Source of the DNA: Alphaproteobacteria bacterium
Lineage (GTDB): Bacteria > Pseudomonadota > Alphaproteobacteria > Rhizobiales > Rhizobiaceae
Length of the DNA: 64,000 nt
Reading direction: 5' to 3'
Assembly: GCA_018823835.1 (NCBI GenBank)
Contig: JAHJHT010000002.1
Span: 310,001-374,000, forward strand
The notes under the pieces were generated by a model, which saw only the letters and a list, made by a program, of their open reading frames with translations, was not told the DNA's origin and searched no databases. Below are positions 9,891 to 18,670 of the stretch, one piece after another; the stretch's first letter is position 1; the number at the start of each line of letters is the position of its first letter. The position numbers and the translations under genes are program-made.

Positions 9891-10526
9891 TCAGGCGTCT
9901 TTTTCGGCTTGTTCGTTGACCGGACCGGGCTCCGGCGGCGCTTCCGGGGTGACATGCTTGGGACCGCCCTTGGCGACGCCCACCATGGCCGGCCGGAGCA
10001 CCCGATCACCGATCGAATAGCCCGGCTGCACCACCTGAACGACCGTATTGGCCGCAACATCGGGGTTGGGAACCTCGAACATTGCCTGATGGAAGTTCGG
10101 GTCGAATTTCTCGCCTTCCGGCGCGAGCTTCTTGACCCCGTGACGCTCCATCGCGGAAAGCATGGCACGCTCGGTCAGTTCGACGCCCTCGATGAGGGCG
10201 GTGAAGCCAGCGTCGCCGGAACTCTTCGCCTCGGCCGGAATGGCGTCGAGGGCACGGCGGAGATTGTCGGAAACCGACAGCATGTCGCGCGCAAAGTTCG
10301 CCACCGCATAGGCACGTGCATCATGCACGTCTCGCGCCGTGCGGCGACGCAGGTTCTCCATGTCGGCCGCAACGCGCAGCGCACGGTCCTTCAGCTCCTC
10401 GTTTTCCTTCATCAGGCGCAACAGGGCCTCGTAGTCGCCGTCGGTCGTCCCTTCCGGGCGCTCGGCATTGGCTTCGGGCATCTGGGCGTCGTCAGGCGCG
10501 CGTTCGTCTTTTGAGGTGTCGCTCAT
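9891..10526 (-). CDS. grpE: Nucleotide exchange factor GrpE
   Basis: A 211-residue DnaK co-chaperone that exchanges ADP for ATP. A disordered acidic N-terminus (~45 residues) leads into the long coiled coil ([29 protein letters not shown]), then the four-helix region and the C-terminal beta domain with [14 protein letters not shown] and [24 protein letters not shown], both diagnostic. In many rhizobia hrcA precedes grpE, but no hrcA is upstream here. The 259-bp upstream gap is AT-rich and I could not settle a heat-shock promoter in it. Confidence 0.96.
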   Translation of the reverse strand: MSDTSKDERAPDDAQMPEANAERPEGTTDGDYEALLRLMKENEELKDRALRVAADMENLRRRTARDVHDARAYAVANFARDMLSVSDNLRRALDAIPAEAKSSGDAGFTALIEGVELTERAMLSAMERHGVKKLAPEGEKFDPNFHQAMFEVPNPDVAANTVVQVVQPGYSIGDRVLRPAMVGVAKGGPKHVTPEAPPEPGPVNEQAEKDA

Positions 10527-10785
10527 CGCGTTCTGTCATCTCGGCACTGTTTGAAGTCGTGCCGCATATCGATGTTTGACGGCCAAAAATCAAGGGGTAA
10601 AGGCCTCGGACAGCGATCGCCGAAACCTGCCATGGCGGGACCGGCTGTTACAGGCAGTCAACACGATCGATACAAATTTAGATAAACTTTACCATATCTT
10701 GTGGCGCACTGTCCGTTAGCCGCCGAAAGCTGGAACCATTCCAATGCGCGGGTAGTTTTGCTCCCAACAGAAGGCATTGGAACCC

Positions 10786-10998
10786 ATGAACGCCAGAATA
10801 CCCGATACACCCGGCAGCCTGCCGGTGGAAATCCGGCGCCAGCTCGGCTCCCCGGCAATGACGCGCTTCGTCCACTCGCTTCCAAGCTTTGGCGATCCGC
10901 CAGAGACGGACGACCGCTTCGCGACCCTGCTCGACGAACTGGATCGCGAAGAAAGCCGCAGAAAACAGGCCCGCAGCGCAAACATGACAGGGAATTAA
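10786..10998 (+). CDS. Small hypothetical protein, NepR-like tail
   Basis: A 70-residue protein I do not recognise with confidence. It starts MNARIPDTPGS, has IRRQL in the middle, and ends with DDRFATLLDELDREESRRK. That tail resembles the DRF-xx-LL-xx-L segment of NepR anti-sigma factors, but the rest does not align well, so this is only a hint. I prefer ATG 10786 to the TTG at 10777; AGAAGG lies 11 nt upstream. Charge pattern and codon use look like a real gene, and the overlapping minus-strand ORF at 10716 looks like its shadow. Confidence 0.55.
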   Translation: MNARIPDTPGSLPVEIRRQLGSPAMTRFVHSLPSFGDPPETDDRFATLLDELDREESRRKQARSANMTGN

Positions 10999-11055
10999 CG
11001 TAAGTTCTCGCTTCTATCGCTTGCCTGATACGCGCCGCTCTGCATAGGGTCGTCC

Positions 11056-12081
11056 ATGAACACGACTCTGCCCGACCCGCGCTCCGCGCAAAACGAGCGC
11101 GCTTGGGTAAAAGCGCTGTCAGCCTATCGTACGCCGAACCGGCTGCGAAGCTCGTTTGAACTCTCCGTCACCGTCATCCCCTTCGTGGCGCTGTGGGCTC
11201 TTGCCCTAGCCACGGTTGCCTATGGCTACTGGTGGGGACTCGTGCTGATTCTGCCGGCTGCGGGCTTTCTTGTCCGCCTTTTCATGATCCAGCACGATTG
11301 CGGGCACGGCGCCTTCTTCGCGCATCGCCAGACCGACGACTGGATTGGCAGGGTCATCGGCGTCCTGACACTGACCCCTTACGATTATTGGCGCCGCACG
11401 CATGCCGCGCACCACGCCGGCGCCGGCAATCTCGACCAGCGCGGCATGGGCGACATCACGACGCTGACCGTCGCCGAATATCGCGCGCTGTCCGGTTGGG
11501 GCAAGTTCCGCTATCGGCTCTACCGCCACCCTGTCGTGATGTTCGGCATCGGACCGGCCTGGCTCTTCTTCCTACAGCAGCGCCTGCCCTTCGGGCTTAT
11601 GCGCGCCGGCGTGACGCCTTGGGTTTCGACCATGGCCACCAACATAGGAATCGCGGTGCTCGCCGGCGGGCTGATCTGGTTCTGCGGCGTCGTGCCGTTC
11701 CTGGCGGTTCACCTGCCTATCGTGACGCTGGCTGGTGCCATGGGCATCTGGCTGTTCTACGTGCAGCACCAGTTCGAGGAAACGCATTGGGCTGAAGGCG
11801 ACGACTGGCAGTTTCAGCATGCCGCGCTGCACGGCTCCTCCCATTACGACCTGCCGCTGGTGCTACGCTGGTTCACCGGCAATATCGGCATCCACCACGT
11901 TCACCACCTGTCGAGTCGCGTGCCCTACTATCGGCTTCCGGAAGTGCTGCGGGACTTTCCCGAATTGCGCAATCTCGGCCGCATCACGCTGCTGGAAAGC
12001 CTGCGCTGCGTAAAGCTTGTGCTGTGGGACGAGAACCGGCGCAAGCTGGTGTCATTCCGCGAGGCCCGCGCGGCGGCATGA
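11056..12081 (+). CDS. Membrane fatty acid desaturase
   Basis: A 341-residue di-iron membrane desaturase with all three histidine boxes: HDCGH at residues 80-84, HAAHH at 116-120 and HHVHH at 280-284. Two pairs of hydrophobic spans flank the boxes (about 38-76 and 185-235). It introduces a double bond into acyl chains of membrane lipids. The spacing resembles the delta12/omega-type bacterial desaturases, but regiospecificity cannot be read from sequence. It is monocistronic by position, 57 bp after the small ORF. Confidence 0.9.
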   Translation: MNTTLPDPRSAQNERAWVKALSAYRTPNRLRSSFELSVTVIPFVALWALALATVAYGYWWGLVLILPAAGFLVRLFMIQHDCGHGAFFAHRQTDDWIGRVIGVLTLTPYDYWRRTHAAHHAGAGNLDQRGMGDITTLTVAEYRALSGWGKFRYRLYRHPVVMFGIGPAWLFFLQQRLPFGLMRAGVTPWVSTMATNIGIAVLAGGLIWFCGVVPFLAVHLPIVTLAGAMGIWLFYVQHQFEETHWAEGDDWQFQHAALHGSSHYDLPLVLRWFTGNIGIHHVHHLSSRVPYYRLPEVLRDFPELRNLGRITLLESLRCVKLVLWDENRRKLVSFREARAAA

Positions 12082-12175
12082 CGAGAAGGCGGACCGACAG
12101 GCCCGCCCCGCTTTTCCCGATCAATTGAATTGCAGACACGACGGGCCTGACAGCCCGCCGTCTCGTAGGCTCCCG

Positions 12176-12796
12176 TCAGGCAGCCTTGCGCTCGTCGCGC
12201 ATCAGGTGCTCGCCGTGCCGGATTTCGGTGCCGAGCACCTTCAGGCAGTTGCGCATGAAGGCCGCAAGGCCAGGCCAGCCCTTGGCCGACACCAGGTTGC
12301 CGTCGATATGGGCGCCGTCCGGCGCAACATCGATATAGTTGCCGCCGGCCAAGGTCACTTCAGGCTCGCAATATTGCAAAGCCGCGACTTCGCGCCCGCG
12401 CACTACGCCATCAACCGCGATGAGTATCTGGACGCCATGGCAGATGGTGAAGATCGGTTTGCCAGTCTCGTGGAAGTGGCGAACCAGCGCCTGCACGCGC
12501 TTGTCGATACGGATATATTCCGGGCCGCGGCCACCGGCACAATAGATCGCGTCGTAGCTGGCCGGATCGACCTCGGAGAAGGTCTTGTTGAGAATGTAAT
12601 CGTGCCCGAGTTTCTCGGTATAGGTCTGTCCGCCCTCGAAGTCGTGCAGCGAGGTCTTGATGATCTCGCCTGCCTTCTTGTCCGGGCAAACGACATGCAC
12701 CGTGTGCCCGACCGCATGCATGCACTGCTCGAAGACGAAAATTTCGTACTCTTCGCTGAACTCTCCGACCAGCATCAGTATTTTCTTGCCCGACAT
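12176..12796 (-). CDS. DJ-1/PfpI family protein
   Basis: A 206-residue class I glutamine amidotransferase-like protein. The nucleophile elbow TICHGVQILIA carries the reactive Cys, with an upstream Glu in VGEFSEEYEIF and the AGGRGPEYIR segment, as in PfpI/YhbO-type proteins. Members act as chaperones, deglycases or stress hydrolases, and which applies is unknown. The ribosome binding site decides the start: GGGAGG abuts the ATG at 12802 with no spacing but sits 6 nt before the second ATG at 12796, so I start there. Confidence 0.85.
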   Translation of the reverse strand: MSGKKILMLVGEFSEEYEIFVFEQCMHAVGHTVHVVCPDKKAGEIIKTSLHDFEGGQTYTEKLGHDYILNKTFSEVDPASYDAIYCAGGRGPEYIRIDKRVQALVRHFHETGKPIFTICHGVQILIAVDGVVRGREVAALQYCEPEVTLAGGNYIDVAPDGAHIDGNLVSAKGWPGLAAFMRNCLKVLGTEIRHGEHLMRDERKAA

Positions 12797-12880
12797 AATC
12801 ATCCTCCCTGGATAGCGACCGACATTTGAACGACAGAACAGTCGGGCGGCACTTTATGGCGAGGTTCGTTCGAATGCAAT

Positions 12881-12891
12881 TGGTCGGACCA
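12881..12891. promoter_or_regulatory. Candidate FadR/GntR-type operator
   Basis: TGGTCGGACCA is a perfect inverted repeat fitting the FadR-subfamily GntR consensus TGGT-N3-ACCA. It lies 84 bp upstream of the DJ-1/PfpI start in the gap between that gene and the sulfur cluster. No GntR regulator is in the window. A single 11-bp palindrome can occur by chance in this GC-rich DNA. Confidence 0.25.
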
Positions 12892-12933
12892 GATTGGCGG
12901 GGCTGTCCCGCAAACTGCCGACCGGCCGCCTGT

Positions 12934-13470
12934 TCAGTCGGCGCGGGCGCGCCGCCAGGCATAGCGCCCGGCCCGCTCGGCGGGTTTTGCCGCCGGCTGG
13001 TAGTGCAGCGCTATTCCACCGGTCACGCCCGTCTCCAGCCGCCGGATGAGCACCGGGTTCGTCACCTCGAACTCGTCGAAGCCGACGCGCAGCATGTGCG
13101 GCAGCTGGTCGACCAGGACATCGCCGGTCGCCCGTACCGCGCCCTCGAAACCATGGCGGCTGCGCAGGAGTTCCGCCTTTGAGAAGGAGCGGCCGTCGCT
13201 GAAGGCCGGAAAGGCAAGCGCCACCAGCGAAAGCTGGTCGAGAAGACCGACAATCTTGTCCAACGCATCGCCCGGCAGCAGGAGCACGCCAAGCCGCTCG
13301 CGCGCAGATATGCGCTCCTGCTCGCCGAGTTCAAGAAAGGCAGCCAACGGCAGGATGAAGCGGCCGTTGCCCGCCAGCGCCTCGGCACTTTCGGCATGCG
13401 TCCACTCGTCTTCGCGGAAGCCGCTTGGGGTCCAGAGCCGCGGCGCGGTCTCCGGTGTTGGGTCAGCCAT
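12934..13470 (-). CDS. DUF934 protein of the sulfite reductase cluster
   Basis: A 178-residue DUF934 protein. Visible family features are the LWTPSGFREDEW start region, an ILPLAAFLEL segment, LALAFPAFSDGRSFSKAELLR and the end region GIALHYQP. The family is found beside cysI/cysH in proteobacteria and is annotated as an oxidoreductase-like accessory protein; its biochemical role is not established. It follows cysH by 9 bp, and its ATG has AGGA 7 nt upstream, so it is the last gene of the cys operon. Confidence 0.85.
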   Translation of the reverse strand: MADPTPETAPRLWTPSGFREDEWTHAESAEALAGNGRFILPLAAFLELGEQERISARERLGVLLLPGDALDKIVGLLDQLSLVALAFPAFSDGRSFSKAELLRSRHGFEGAVRATGDVLVDQLPHMLRVGFDEFEVTNPVLIRRLETGVTGGIALHYQPAAKPAERAGRYAWRRARAD

Positions 13471-13479
13471 GCAACATTC

Positions 13480-14232
13480 CTACAAAGATGCGTCGGTGAG
13501 CGAGCGGTCGAGGCCCGACAGATGTATGCCGCACTCGACTTTCGCCTGTCCAGCCCAGCGGCCGCTGCGCGCGTCCTCGCCCGGCTGTACCGGCTGGGTG
13601 CACGGGAAGCAGCCGATCGACAGATAGCCATAGGCAACCAGCGGGTTTTCGCGCAACGCGTGGCTGCGCATGTAGTCGGCCTGGTCGGCGGTGGTCCAGC
13701 GGGCGAGCGGGTTGATGCGGATACGCGGCCCTACCGACTCAAACGCCGCGAGTTCAGCGCGCGTCGCGGCCTGGAAGCGCTTCCTGCCCGTGAACCAGGC
13801 ACGGAACGGCTCAATACCGCGCGCCAGCGGCTCCACCTTGCGGATGGCGCAACAGGCATCGGTATCCGACTGGTGCAGATTGCCATCGGGGTCGCGCTGC
13901 TCGAGCGCCGCCTCGTCCGGCGTGATGACGCGCACGTCGGTCAGGCCGAAATCGGCGATCAGCGCATCTCGGTAGGACAGAGTCTCGCCGAAATGCTTGC
14001 CGGTATCCAGAAAGATCACCGGCAGCGTGCGGTCGACGCTGGCGATCATACTGAGAAGCACGGCCGAATCCGCGCCAAACGACGACACGGCGGCGATCTC
14101 GCCGGCAAACTGGTCGCGCAGGGCGCGCTCGATGATCCTCTCGGGCGCGAGGTGCCCGTAGAGAGCGTCGAGGCTGGCGGCTTCCGCCAGCGCTTCGACT
14201 TCGGCCTCAGGCGGCCTTGGCTTCGCCAGCAT
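13480..14232 (-). CDS. cysH: Assimilatory adenylylsulfate (APS/PAPS) reductase
   Basis: A 250-residue PP-loop enzyme that reduces activated sulfate to sulfite with thioredoxin. SSFGADSAVLL is the nucleotide-binding loop. ACCAIRKVEPL and GCFPCTQPV supply the two Cys pairs (CC and CxxC) of the [4Fe-4S] cluster found in the APS-using, plant-type and rhizobial enzymes; the final catalytic Cys is in VECGIHL. I start at ATG 14232, overlapping the cysI end by 26 bp. The longer track ORF adds a low-complexity Arg-rich shadow. Confidence 0.93.
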   Translation of the reverse strand: MLAKPRPPEAEVEALAEAASLDALYGHLAPERIIERALRDQFAGEIAAVSSFGADSAVLLSMIASVDRTLPVIFLDTGKHFGETLSYRDALIADFGLTDVRVITPDEAALEQRDPDGNLHQSDTDACCAIRKVEPLARGIEPFRAWFTGRKRFQAATRAELAAFESVGPRIRINPLARWTTADQADYMRSHALRENPLVAYGYLSIGCFPCTQPVQPGEDARSGRWAGQAKVECGIHLSGLDRSLTDASL

Positions 14233-15877
14233 AGAGCGCCTCCTTGAACGGGGCCTGCCCAACACGCCGGTAGGCGTCAAGGAAGGTCTCCGAGCGGTCC
14301 GACCGGACGCGCAGATAGGTCTCCACGACCGTTTCGATGGCATCGGTGATCTCGTCGGGGCCGAAGCCGCGGCCGACGATCTCGCCGACCGAGGTGTTCT
14401 CGTCGCCCGAACCGCCCAGTGTTACCTGGTAGAGCTCGGCGCCCTTCTTCTCGACGCCCAGAATACCGATGTGGCCGACATGGTGATGGCCACAGGCATT
14501 GATGCAGCCCGAGATTTTCAGCTTCAACTCGCCGATGTCGCGCTGGCGCTCCAGCGAGGCAAAGCGCTTCGAGATGTTCTGTGCAACAATGATCGAGCGC
14601 GCATTGGCGAGCGCGCAGTAGTCAAGGCCCGGGCATGCGATGATGTCGGTGATCAGGTTAGAATTGGCAGTCGCCAGCTCGATCTCCACCAGCGCGTCAT
14701 AGACGGCCTTGAGGTCGGCGCGCGCGACATGCGGCAGGATCAGATTCTGCTCGTGGCTGACGCGGATCTCGTCGAAGGCATATTTCTCCGCGAGGTCGGC
14801 GATCGCCTCCATCTGGCTGTCGCTGGCGTCGCCCGGAGCCTCGCCGATCCCCTTCAGCGAGATCGTCACCGCGGCATAGTCGGGATGCCGATGGGTGACG
14901 ACATTCTGGTCGAGCCATTCGGAAAAATCGCGCGAATCGAGCCGCGCCAGGCGCACCGCTTCGTCGCCCTCCGGGCGCGGCGCGAGAGCCGGCGGCGCGA
15001 AGTAGCGCTCAATGGCGCGGATGTCTTCATCCGGCAGCTTCAGTTCGCCTTCCTTCAGCGCCGCGAACTCGGCCTCGACCTGGCGGGCAAATTCCTCCGC
15101 GCCGGTCTCGTGCACCAGAATCTTGATGCGCGCCTTGTACTTGTTGTCGCGGCGGCCGTGCAGGTTGTAGACCCTGAGGATCGCGGTGCAGTAGGAGAGC
15201 AGATCCTCTTCCGGCAGAAAGTCGTTGATCTTCTTGGCGACCATCGGGGTACGGCCCTGCCCGCCGCCGACATAGACGGAAAAGCCGAGTCCACCCTTGT
15301 CGTTCTTCTTCAGGTGCAGGCCGATATCGTGGGTCTGGATGGCCGCGCGGTCGCGCGCAGCCCCGGTCACCGCAATCTTGAACTTGCGCGGCAGGTAGGA
15401 AAACTCCGGGTGCACCGACGACCACTGGCGCAGGATCTCGGCATAGGGCCGCGGGTCGGCAACCTCGTCGGCCGCCGCGCCGGCGAAATGGTCCGCCGTC
15501 ACGTTGCGGATGCAGTTGCCGCTGGTCTGGATGGCGTGCATCTCGACGCTCGCAAGGTCCGCCAGGATCGCCGGGATGTCCGACAGCGCCGGCCAGTTGT
15601 ACTGGATGTTCTGGCGCGTGGTGAAATGGCCGTAGCCCTTGTCGTACTTACGGGCGATGTGGCCGAGCATGCGCAACTGCCTGGAGTTCAGCGTGCCGTA
15701 GGGAACAGCGACGCGCAGCATGTAGGCATGCAGCTGCAGATAGACGCCGTTCATCAGCCGGAGCGGCTTGAACTGGTCTTCCGTGATCTCGCCGGCAAGA
15801 CGGCGCTCCACCTGGTCGCTGAACTCTGCGACCCGGGCCTTCACGAAATCATGGTCGAACTCGTCGTAACGGTACAT
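14207..15877 (-). CDS. cysI: Sulfite (nitrite/sulfite) reductase hemoprotein
   Basis: A 556-residue siroheme and [4Fe-4S] enzyme that reduces sulfite to sulfide. Two ferredoxin-like half domains (LHAYMLRVAVPYGTLNSRQL; GHFTTRQNIQYNW) and the cluster motifs ACPGLDYCALA (C-x5-C) and SGCINACGHHH (C-x3-C) are present. I start at ATG 15877 (MYRYDEFDHDF), because the track's extra 145 residues are a shadow of the DUF2849 gene. It lies between DUF2849 and cysH in a minus-strand operon. No separate flavoprotein CysJ is present, as is usual in rhizobia. Confidence 0.94.
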   Translation of the reverse strand: MYRYDEFDHDFVKARVAEFSDQVERRLAGEITEDQFKPLRLMNGVYLQLHAYMLRVAVPYGTLNSRQLRMLGHIARKYDKGYGHFTTRQNIQYNWPALSDIPAILADLASVEMHAIQTSGNCIRNVTADHFAGAAADEVADPRPYAEILRQWSSVHPEFSYLPRKFKIAVTGAARDRAAIQTHDIGLHLKKNDKGGLGFSVYVGGGQGRTPMVAKKINDFLPEEDLLSYCTAILRVYNLHGRRDNKYKARIKILVHETGAEEFARQVEAEFAALKEGELKLPDEDIRAIERYFAPPALAPRPEGDEAVRLARLDSRDFSEWLDQNVVTHRHPDYAAVTISLKGIGEAPGDASDSQMEAIADLAEKYAFDEIRVSHEQNLILPHVARADLKAVYDALVEIELATANSNLITDIIACPGLDYCALANARSIIVAQNISKRFASLERQRDIGELKLKISGCINACGHHHVGHIGILGVEKKGAELYQVTLGGSGDENTSVGEIVGRGFGPDEITDAIETVVETYLRVRSDRSETFLDAYRRVGQAPFKEALYAGEAKAA

Positions 15878-15915
15878 TTTCGTCTCGCGGGGCGCGTCCG
15901 CCCTTCCCTGTTTCC

Positions 15916-16224
15916 CTAGGCCGCCTGCCCGGCGTCCGGCCGGGCCTGCTTGCCAAGGTCGTTTCGGTTGGTCGGCCCGGCGGCGCGGATGCGCTCGCGT
16001 AGGCGCGATGGCACGATCGCGCCATCGGTGAGTTCGACGTCGATGAGGTTCACGTCGACGACCTCGTTGTTGGCGTAGGCCGCGTCGCCGATGGCCTGTA
16101 GGTGGGCTTCCGCCTCTTTGTCCCCGGCGAGTTCGGCATCGCCGATGGTCTCGGCCCAGCCCTTGCTGGTCGAGAACCACACGGCCTCGCCGTCGGTCAG
16201 GCGGTTGGCGGTCAGTATCTTCAT
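15916..16224 (-). CDS. DUF2849 domain protein
   Basis: A 102-residue protein of the DUF2849 family, typically encoded between cysG and cysI in alphaproteobacteria. The start MKILTANRLTDGEAVWF and the VNLIDVELTDGAIVPSRLRE segment are family features. The function is unknown; its position suggests a part in sulfite reductase maturation or electron supply, which is inference. Its ATG overlaps the cysG stop (ATGA), so it is translated from the same message. Confidence 0.85.
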   Translation of the reverse strand: MKILTANRLTDGEAVWFSTSKGWAETIGDAELAGDKEAEAHLQAIGDAAYANNEVVDVNLIDVELTDGAIVPSRLRERIRAAGPTNRNDLGKQARPDAGQAA

Positions 16225-17675
16225 GCCACTGCTCCTTCGGCCTGGCGCGCTGCGGGCTTCCCGCGCCTGTGTGTCGCCAGCGGCTCGGAACGTTCAAAAT
16301 TCGCGCCGGCAACGGCGTCGCCGATGATCGTCATGACAGGACCGGTGAGGTCGCTGCGCTCCTCGAGCGAGGGCAGATCGGCCAGCGTGCCGTGGAAGCG
16401 CCGGCGGCTGGAGAGGCTGGCGTTTTCGACGACGGCGACCGCCGTGTCCGACGAAAGGCCAGCCTCGATCAGCCGTGAGGCGACATCGGCGGCGACCGAG
16501 CGACCCATGTAGATGGCAACCGTGGCGCCCGATATGGCCAGCTTGCCCCAGTCGGGCAGTGTGCCGCCCTTGAGGTCATGGCCGGTGGTGAACACCATCG
16601 AGGACGACACGCCGCGCAACGTCAGCGGCAACTCGAAATCGGCGGCGGCGGCAAAGGCCGCGGTAACGCCCGGCACAACCTCATAGGAAATGCCGGCCTC
16701 GCGCAGCGCCTGCATTTCCTCACCGGCGCGGCCGAACACCAGCGGGTCGCCGGACTTCAGGCGCACGACGCGCTTGCCCTCTTGTCCGAGCGCGACCAGA
16801 AGCTCGTTGATCTCGGCCTGCGACTTCGAGTGGCAGCCTTTGCGCTTGCCGACCGGCAACCGCTCCGAGTCGCGGCGTCCCATGGCGACCACCGCCTCGG
16901 GCACCAGCGCGTCATGAACGATGACGTCGGCGTCCATCAGCAGGCGTTGCGCACGCAGCGTCAGCAGGTCCTCGGCGCCGGGACCGGCACCGACCAGCGC
17001 AATGTGGCCCGTAGCGGGTCCGGCGCGGCGTGCAAGCAGTTCGGTCGCGGCGCGGCGCGCTTCCGAAATGTGGCCGATTTCCATGGCACGCGCCGGCGCA
17101 CCGCTGAAGAACTCGTTCCAGAAGCGTCGTCGCTCGCCACCCTTCGGCACGATCTTTTCCACCGTGCCGCGGAAGCTGTTGGCGAGACCGGCCAGCGCGC
17201 CGAGCGAGGGCGACAGCAAGCGGTCGATGCGGGCGCGCACGATCTGCGCCAGAACCGGTCCAGCGCCCTCGGTGCCGATGGCAATGGCGAGTGGCGCGCG
17301 GTTGACCAGCGCCGGGGTGAAGAAGTCGCAGAGTTCGGGGCGGTCGACCGCGTTGACGGGGATGCACTTGCGTCGCGCTTCGGCGCAGATGGCGCTGTCT
17401 TGCGCCTCGTCGCCGGTTGCCGCGAAGACGAGCACCGCGCCGTCCAGATGTTCCGGGCGAAAGGCTTCGGCAACCAGCTCGGCGTCGTTGGCGGCTATCC
17501 AGTCGACCAGTTCCGGCTCGGCAGCTTCAGCCACCACCCGCAGTCGGGCGCTCGACTGGCCGAGCAGCCTGGCCTTGGCGAGGGCCTCCTCGCCGCCGCC
17601 GACGACAAGCACGGCCTTGCCTTCAACCCGCATAAAGACGGGAAAGGCGTTGAGGCGGGCGATATCCTTGGTCAT
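16221..17675 (-). CDS. cysG: Siroheme synthase (multifunctional CysG)
   Basis: A 484-residue fusion. The N-terminal precorrin-2 dehydrogenase/ferrochelatase domain (VLVVGGGEEALAKARLL near residue 25) is followed by a dimerisation region and, from about residue 220, uroporphyrinogen-III C-methyltransferase with LVGAGPGAEDLLTLRAQR, VVRLKSGDPLVFGRAGEE and IYMGRSVA. It makes siroheme from uroporphyrinogen III, the cofactor required by the sulfite reductase three genes downstream, so the operon supplies enzyme and cofactor together. A large palindrome lies about 100 bp upstream. Confidence 0.94.
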   Translation of the reverse strand: MTKDIARLNAFPVFMRVEGKAVLVVGGGEEALAKARLLGQSSARLRVVAEAAEPELVDWIAANDAELVAEAFRPEHLDGAVLVFAATGDEAQDSAICAEARRKCIPVNAVDRPELCDFFTPALVNRAPLAIAIGTEGAGPVLAQIVRARIDRLLSPSLGALAGLANSFRGTVEKIVPKGGERRRFWNEFFSGAPARAMEIGHISEARRAATELLARRAGPATGHIALVGAGPGAEDLLTLRAQRLLMDADVIVHDALVPEAVVAMGRRDSERLPVGKRKGCHSKSQAEINELLVALGQEGKRVVRLKSGDPLVFGRAGEEMQALREAGISYEVVPGVTAAFAAAADFELPLTLRGVSSSMVFTTGHDLKGGTLPDWGKLAISGATVAIYMGRSVAADVASRLIEAGLSSDTAVAVVENASLSSRRRFHGTLADLPSLEERSDLTGPVMTIIGDAVAGANFERSEPLATHRRGKPAARQAEGAVA

Positions 17676-17772
17676 GGCATACGGCTTCCGAAAGTGTAGT
17701 CGGAAGTTTTACGCCCGGGGCCGATGGCGCTGAAGGAATGGGGTGGCGCTGCCCGGATTGGCAGGCAATTGG

Positions 17773-17802
17773 TTTTCTGCCGCTACCCGTCGCGGCAGAA
17801 AA
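17773..17802. repeat. Perfect 11-bp inverted repeat upstream of cysG
   Basis: TTTTCTGCCGC and its exact reverse complement GCGGCAGAAAA flank an 8-nt spacer. It sits between the SDR stop (17852) and the cysG start (17675), both on the minus strand. Both strands have A after the stem rather than T, so it does not look like an intrinsic terminator. It could be an operator for sulfur regulation of the cys operon or an RNA hairpin in the leader. Confidence 0.5.
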
Positions 17803-17851
17803 ATCTTCCGCGAGTTGCGCCTGGCCGGAATGGCTTGGCGCGATTGCCGCT

Positions 17852-18601
17852 TCAGACGTGCTGGCCGCCGTTGATGTGGATTTCGGAGCCGGTCACGTAG
17901 GAAGCCTGGCTGGAGCACAGGAAGAAGATGATGTCGGCCACTTCCGAGGTCGAGCCGAGGCGGCGCAGCGGAATGGTCTCGACGATCCGGTCCGTGCCGG
18001 GCGACAGGATAGCGGTGTCGATCTCGCCCGGGGCAATGGCGTTGACGCGGATGCCGTGCGGGCCGAAATCGGCAGCCATTTCGCGGGTCAGCGAACCGAG
18101 CGCGGCCTTCGAGGTCGCATAGGCGGTGCCGGCGAATGGATGCACCCTGGTGCCGGCGATCGAGGTGACGTTGACGATCGAGCCGCCGCTTGCCGCCAGT
18201 TCCTTGAACAGGCCGCGTCCCAGCATGATCGGCGCAAAGAAATTGACCTGGAAGACGTCACGCCAGACATGCATCGGCGTGTCTATCGAGTTCATCCGGC
18301 CATTGTCTTTCAGCTTGGGCGAAATGCCGGCGTTGTTGACCAGCGCATGCAGCTTGCCGCCATGGGCCTCGAGCCGGTGGCGGATTTCCGACACGGCGAT
18401 GCCGACATCCTCCTGGTCGGCGAGATCGACCTTGATGTGATCCTCCGGACCCGCCGGCCAGGGGCAATCGTCGGCAAAGGCCTGGCGCGAACAGGTGATG
18501 ACACGCCAGCCCTCGCGCGAGAAGCGCTTCACGGTCGCATGGCCGATGCCGCGGCTGGCGCCGGTCAGCACGATCGTCTTGCGGGTATCAATTTCGGCCA
18601 T
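17852..18601 (-). CDS. Short-chain dehydrogenase/reductase
   Basis: A 249-residue classical SDR. The cofactor motif TGASRGIGHAT is near the N-terminus, NNAGIS in the middle, the catalytic Ser in NVTSIAGTRVHPF, the Tyr-x3-Lys in YATSKAALGSL, and GxxVT-like SSQASYVTGSEIHINGGQ at the end. The sequence after TGASRGIG suggests NAD(P) use, but the substrate is unknown. I start at ATG 18601, which has GGAGA about 8-9 nt upstream, rather than the GTG at 18616. Confidence 0.88.
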   Translation of the reverse strand: MAEIDTRKTIVLTGASRGIGHATVKRFSREGWRVITCSRQAFADDCPWPAGPEDHIKVDLADQEDVGIAVSEIRHRLEAHGGKLHALVNNAGISPKLKDNGRMNSIDTPMHVWRDVFQVNFFAPIMLGRGLFKELAASGGSIVNVTSIAGTRVHPFAGTAYATSKAALGSLTREMAADFGPHGIRVNAIAPGEIDTAILSPGTDRIVETIPLRRLGSTSEVADIIFFLCSSQASYVTGSEIHINGGQHV

Positions 18602-18670
18602 GACGGGGTTCTCCACTGCGCTATGTAGCGCCGAGCACCAGACATTGCGAGGGGCAATCAGATGGCCGCG

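Noticed and set aside
10527-10785. Heat-shock (RpoH) promoter before grpE, CTTGAT with possible downstream box
   Set aside because: No spacing gave an acceptable RpoH -10 (CYTATNT), so I do not report it as a feature.
10716-10985. Minus-strand 89-residue ORF opposite the small protein at 10786
   Set aside because: Ser/Arg-rich low-complexity translation typical of a shadow, and no ribosome binding site.
12082-12175. Possible bidirectional terminator after the desaturase gene (GACGGGC...GCCCGCCGTC)
   Set aside because: The stem is interrupted and has no T run, so support is too weak.
14207-16312. 701-residue reading frame spanning cysI and the DUF2849 gene
   Set aside because: The N-terminal 145 residues are Arg/Pro-rich out-of-frame sequence over a well-supported DUF2849 gene; cysI starts at 15877.
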